Source of the DNA: Robiginitomaculum sp. | Lineage (GTDB): Bacteria > Pseudomonadota > Alphaproteobacteria > Caulobacterales > Maricaulaceae | Assembly (NCBI GenBank): GCA_027071965.1 | Contig: JALSYJ010000015.1 | Span: 1-5,985, forward strand | Reading direction: 5' to 3' | DNA length: 5,985 nt | Shown: positions 5,757-5,985 of the stretch, piece after piece | Layout: every line of letters starts with the position of its first letter | Position numbering within the stretch: the stretch's first letter is position 1 | Notes under the pieces: model-generated | The model's database searches: none | What the model was told of the DNA's origin: nothing | The model's input: only the letters and a program-made list of their open reading frames with translations | Made by a program: the position numbers and the translations under genes

Positions 5757-5985
5757 ATGGGAATTGCTAAAATTGCAGTATTATTGATTGCAGCGCTGGC
5801 TGCAGTTGCTGCGGTATTTCTGGTGCGTGGCATTACCAGCCAGCCAACAGACCAGACCGCAGTTGCAGCTCAGCCTGTAGTGGTTGAAGAGCCGGTGGAA
5901 CTGGTCTTGGTGGCCAGTGCTGATCTGGAAGTAGGACAGCGGGTGACACCCTCTGAGCTGGAATGGGTTGAGTGGCCGGAAAAAG
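5757..5985 (+). CDS. cpaB: Tad/Flp pilus assembly protein CpaB/RcpC, N-terminal part
   Basis: The frame is open from the ATG at 5757 to the window end (76 complete codons), so the gene is cut at its 3' side. Residues 6-23 form a single hydrophobic signal-anchor ending in VRG, as in CpaB proteins. Residues about 47-76 (VELVLVASADLEVGQRVTPSEL, then EWVEWPE) match the start of the SAF domain of the CpaB/RcpC family. CpaB is a periplasmic pilus protein thought to work with the secretin CpaC. The start is supported by GGGGAGAG upstream; an in-frame GTG at 5748 is less likely because it overlaps that site. Position right after cpaA is the normal cpa order, and cpaC would be expected next, outside the window. 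Confidence 0.9.
   Translation, partial: MGIAKIAVLLIAALAAVAAVFLVRGITSQPTDQTAVAAQPVVVEEPVELVLVASADLEVGQRVTPSELEWVEWPEK

Overview
The window looks like chromosomal DNA of an alphaproteobacterium with moderate GC content. The main reasons are a PodJ-like polar organiser (an N-terminal motif that I know from alphaproteobacterial proteins, then coiled coil, one membrane segment, Sel1 repeats and a peptidoglycan-binding domain) and the start of a Tad/Flp pilus (cpa) cluster. TTAA-type motifs upstream of these genes would suit CtrA control, but this is inference.

Layout: the 3' end of a PhoD-type metallophosphoesterase gene (1-692, +) converges on a complete nitroreductase-superfamily gene (729-1400, -), which most resembles iodotyrosine deiodinase. 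A divergent 187-bp intergenic region (1401-1587) holds a TTAA cluster, a 14-bp direct repeat and a small palindrome. It is followed by a 1048-residue PodJ-like protein (1588-4734, +). Next comes a gene-free 407-bp stretch (4735-5141). About 317 bp of it (4733-5049) is a composite repeat: a 61-bp perfect direct repeat with a 100-bp period, a 38-bp tandem unit, four copies of a hairpin core, and short inverted ends. Then follow cpaA (prepilin peptidase, 5142-5648) and the 5' end of cpaB (5757 to the window edge).

How they may work together: PodJ in Caulobacter is the polar scaffold needed to place pilus components at one pole. A PodJ-like gene directly upstream of the prepilin peptidase and CpaB genes therefore links pole marking and pilus assembly in one locus. 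A CtrA-like box (one mismatch, correct spacing) lies upstream of cpaA, and a TTAACC motif lies upstream of cpaB. The PhoD and deiodinase-like genes appear unrelated to this module.

The least ordinary items are the intergenic hairpin-repeat element, with one apparent covarying base pair; the deiodinase-like enzyme, which keeps the Glu/Tyr/Lys substrate lid; and the podJ-cpa linkage. I found no RNA genes, insertion sequence or CRISPR array.
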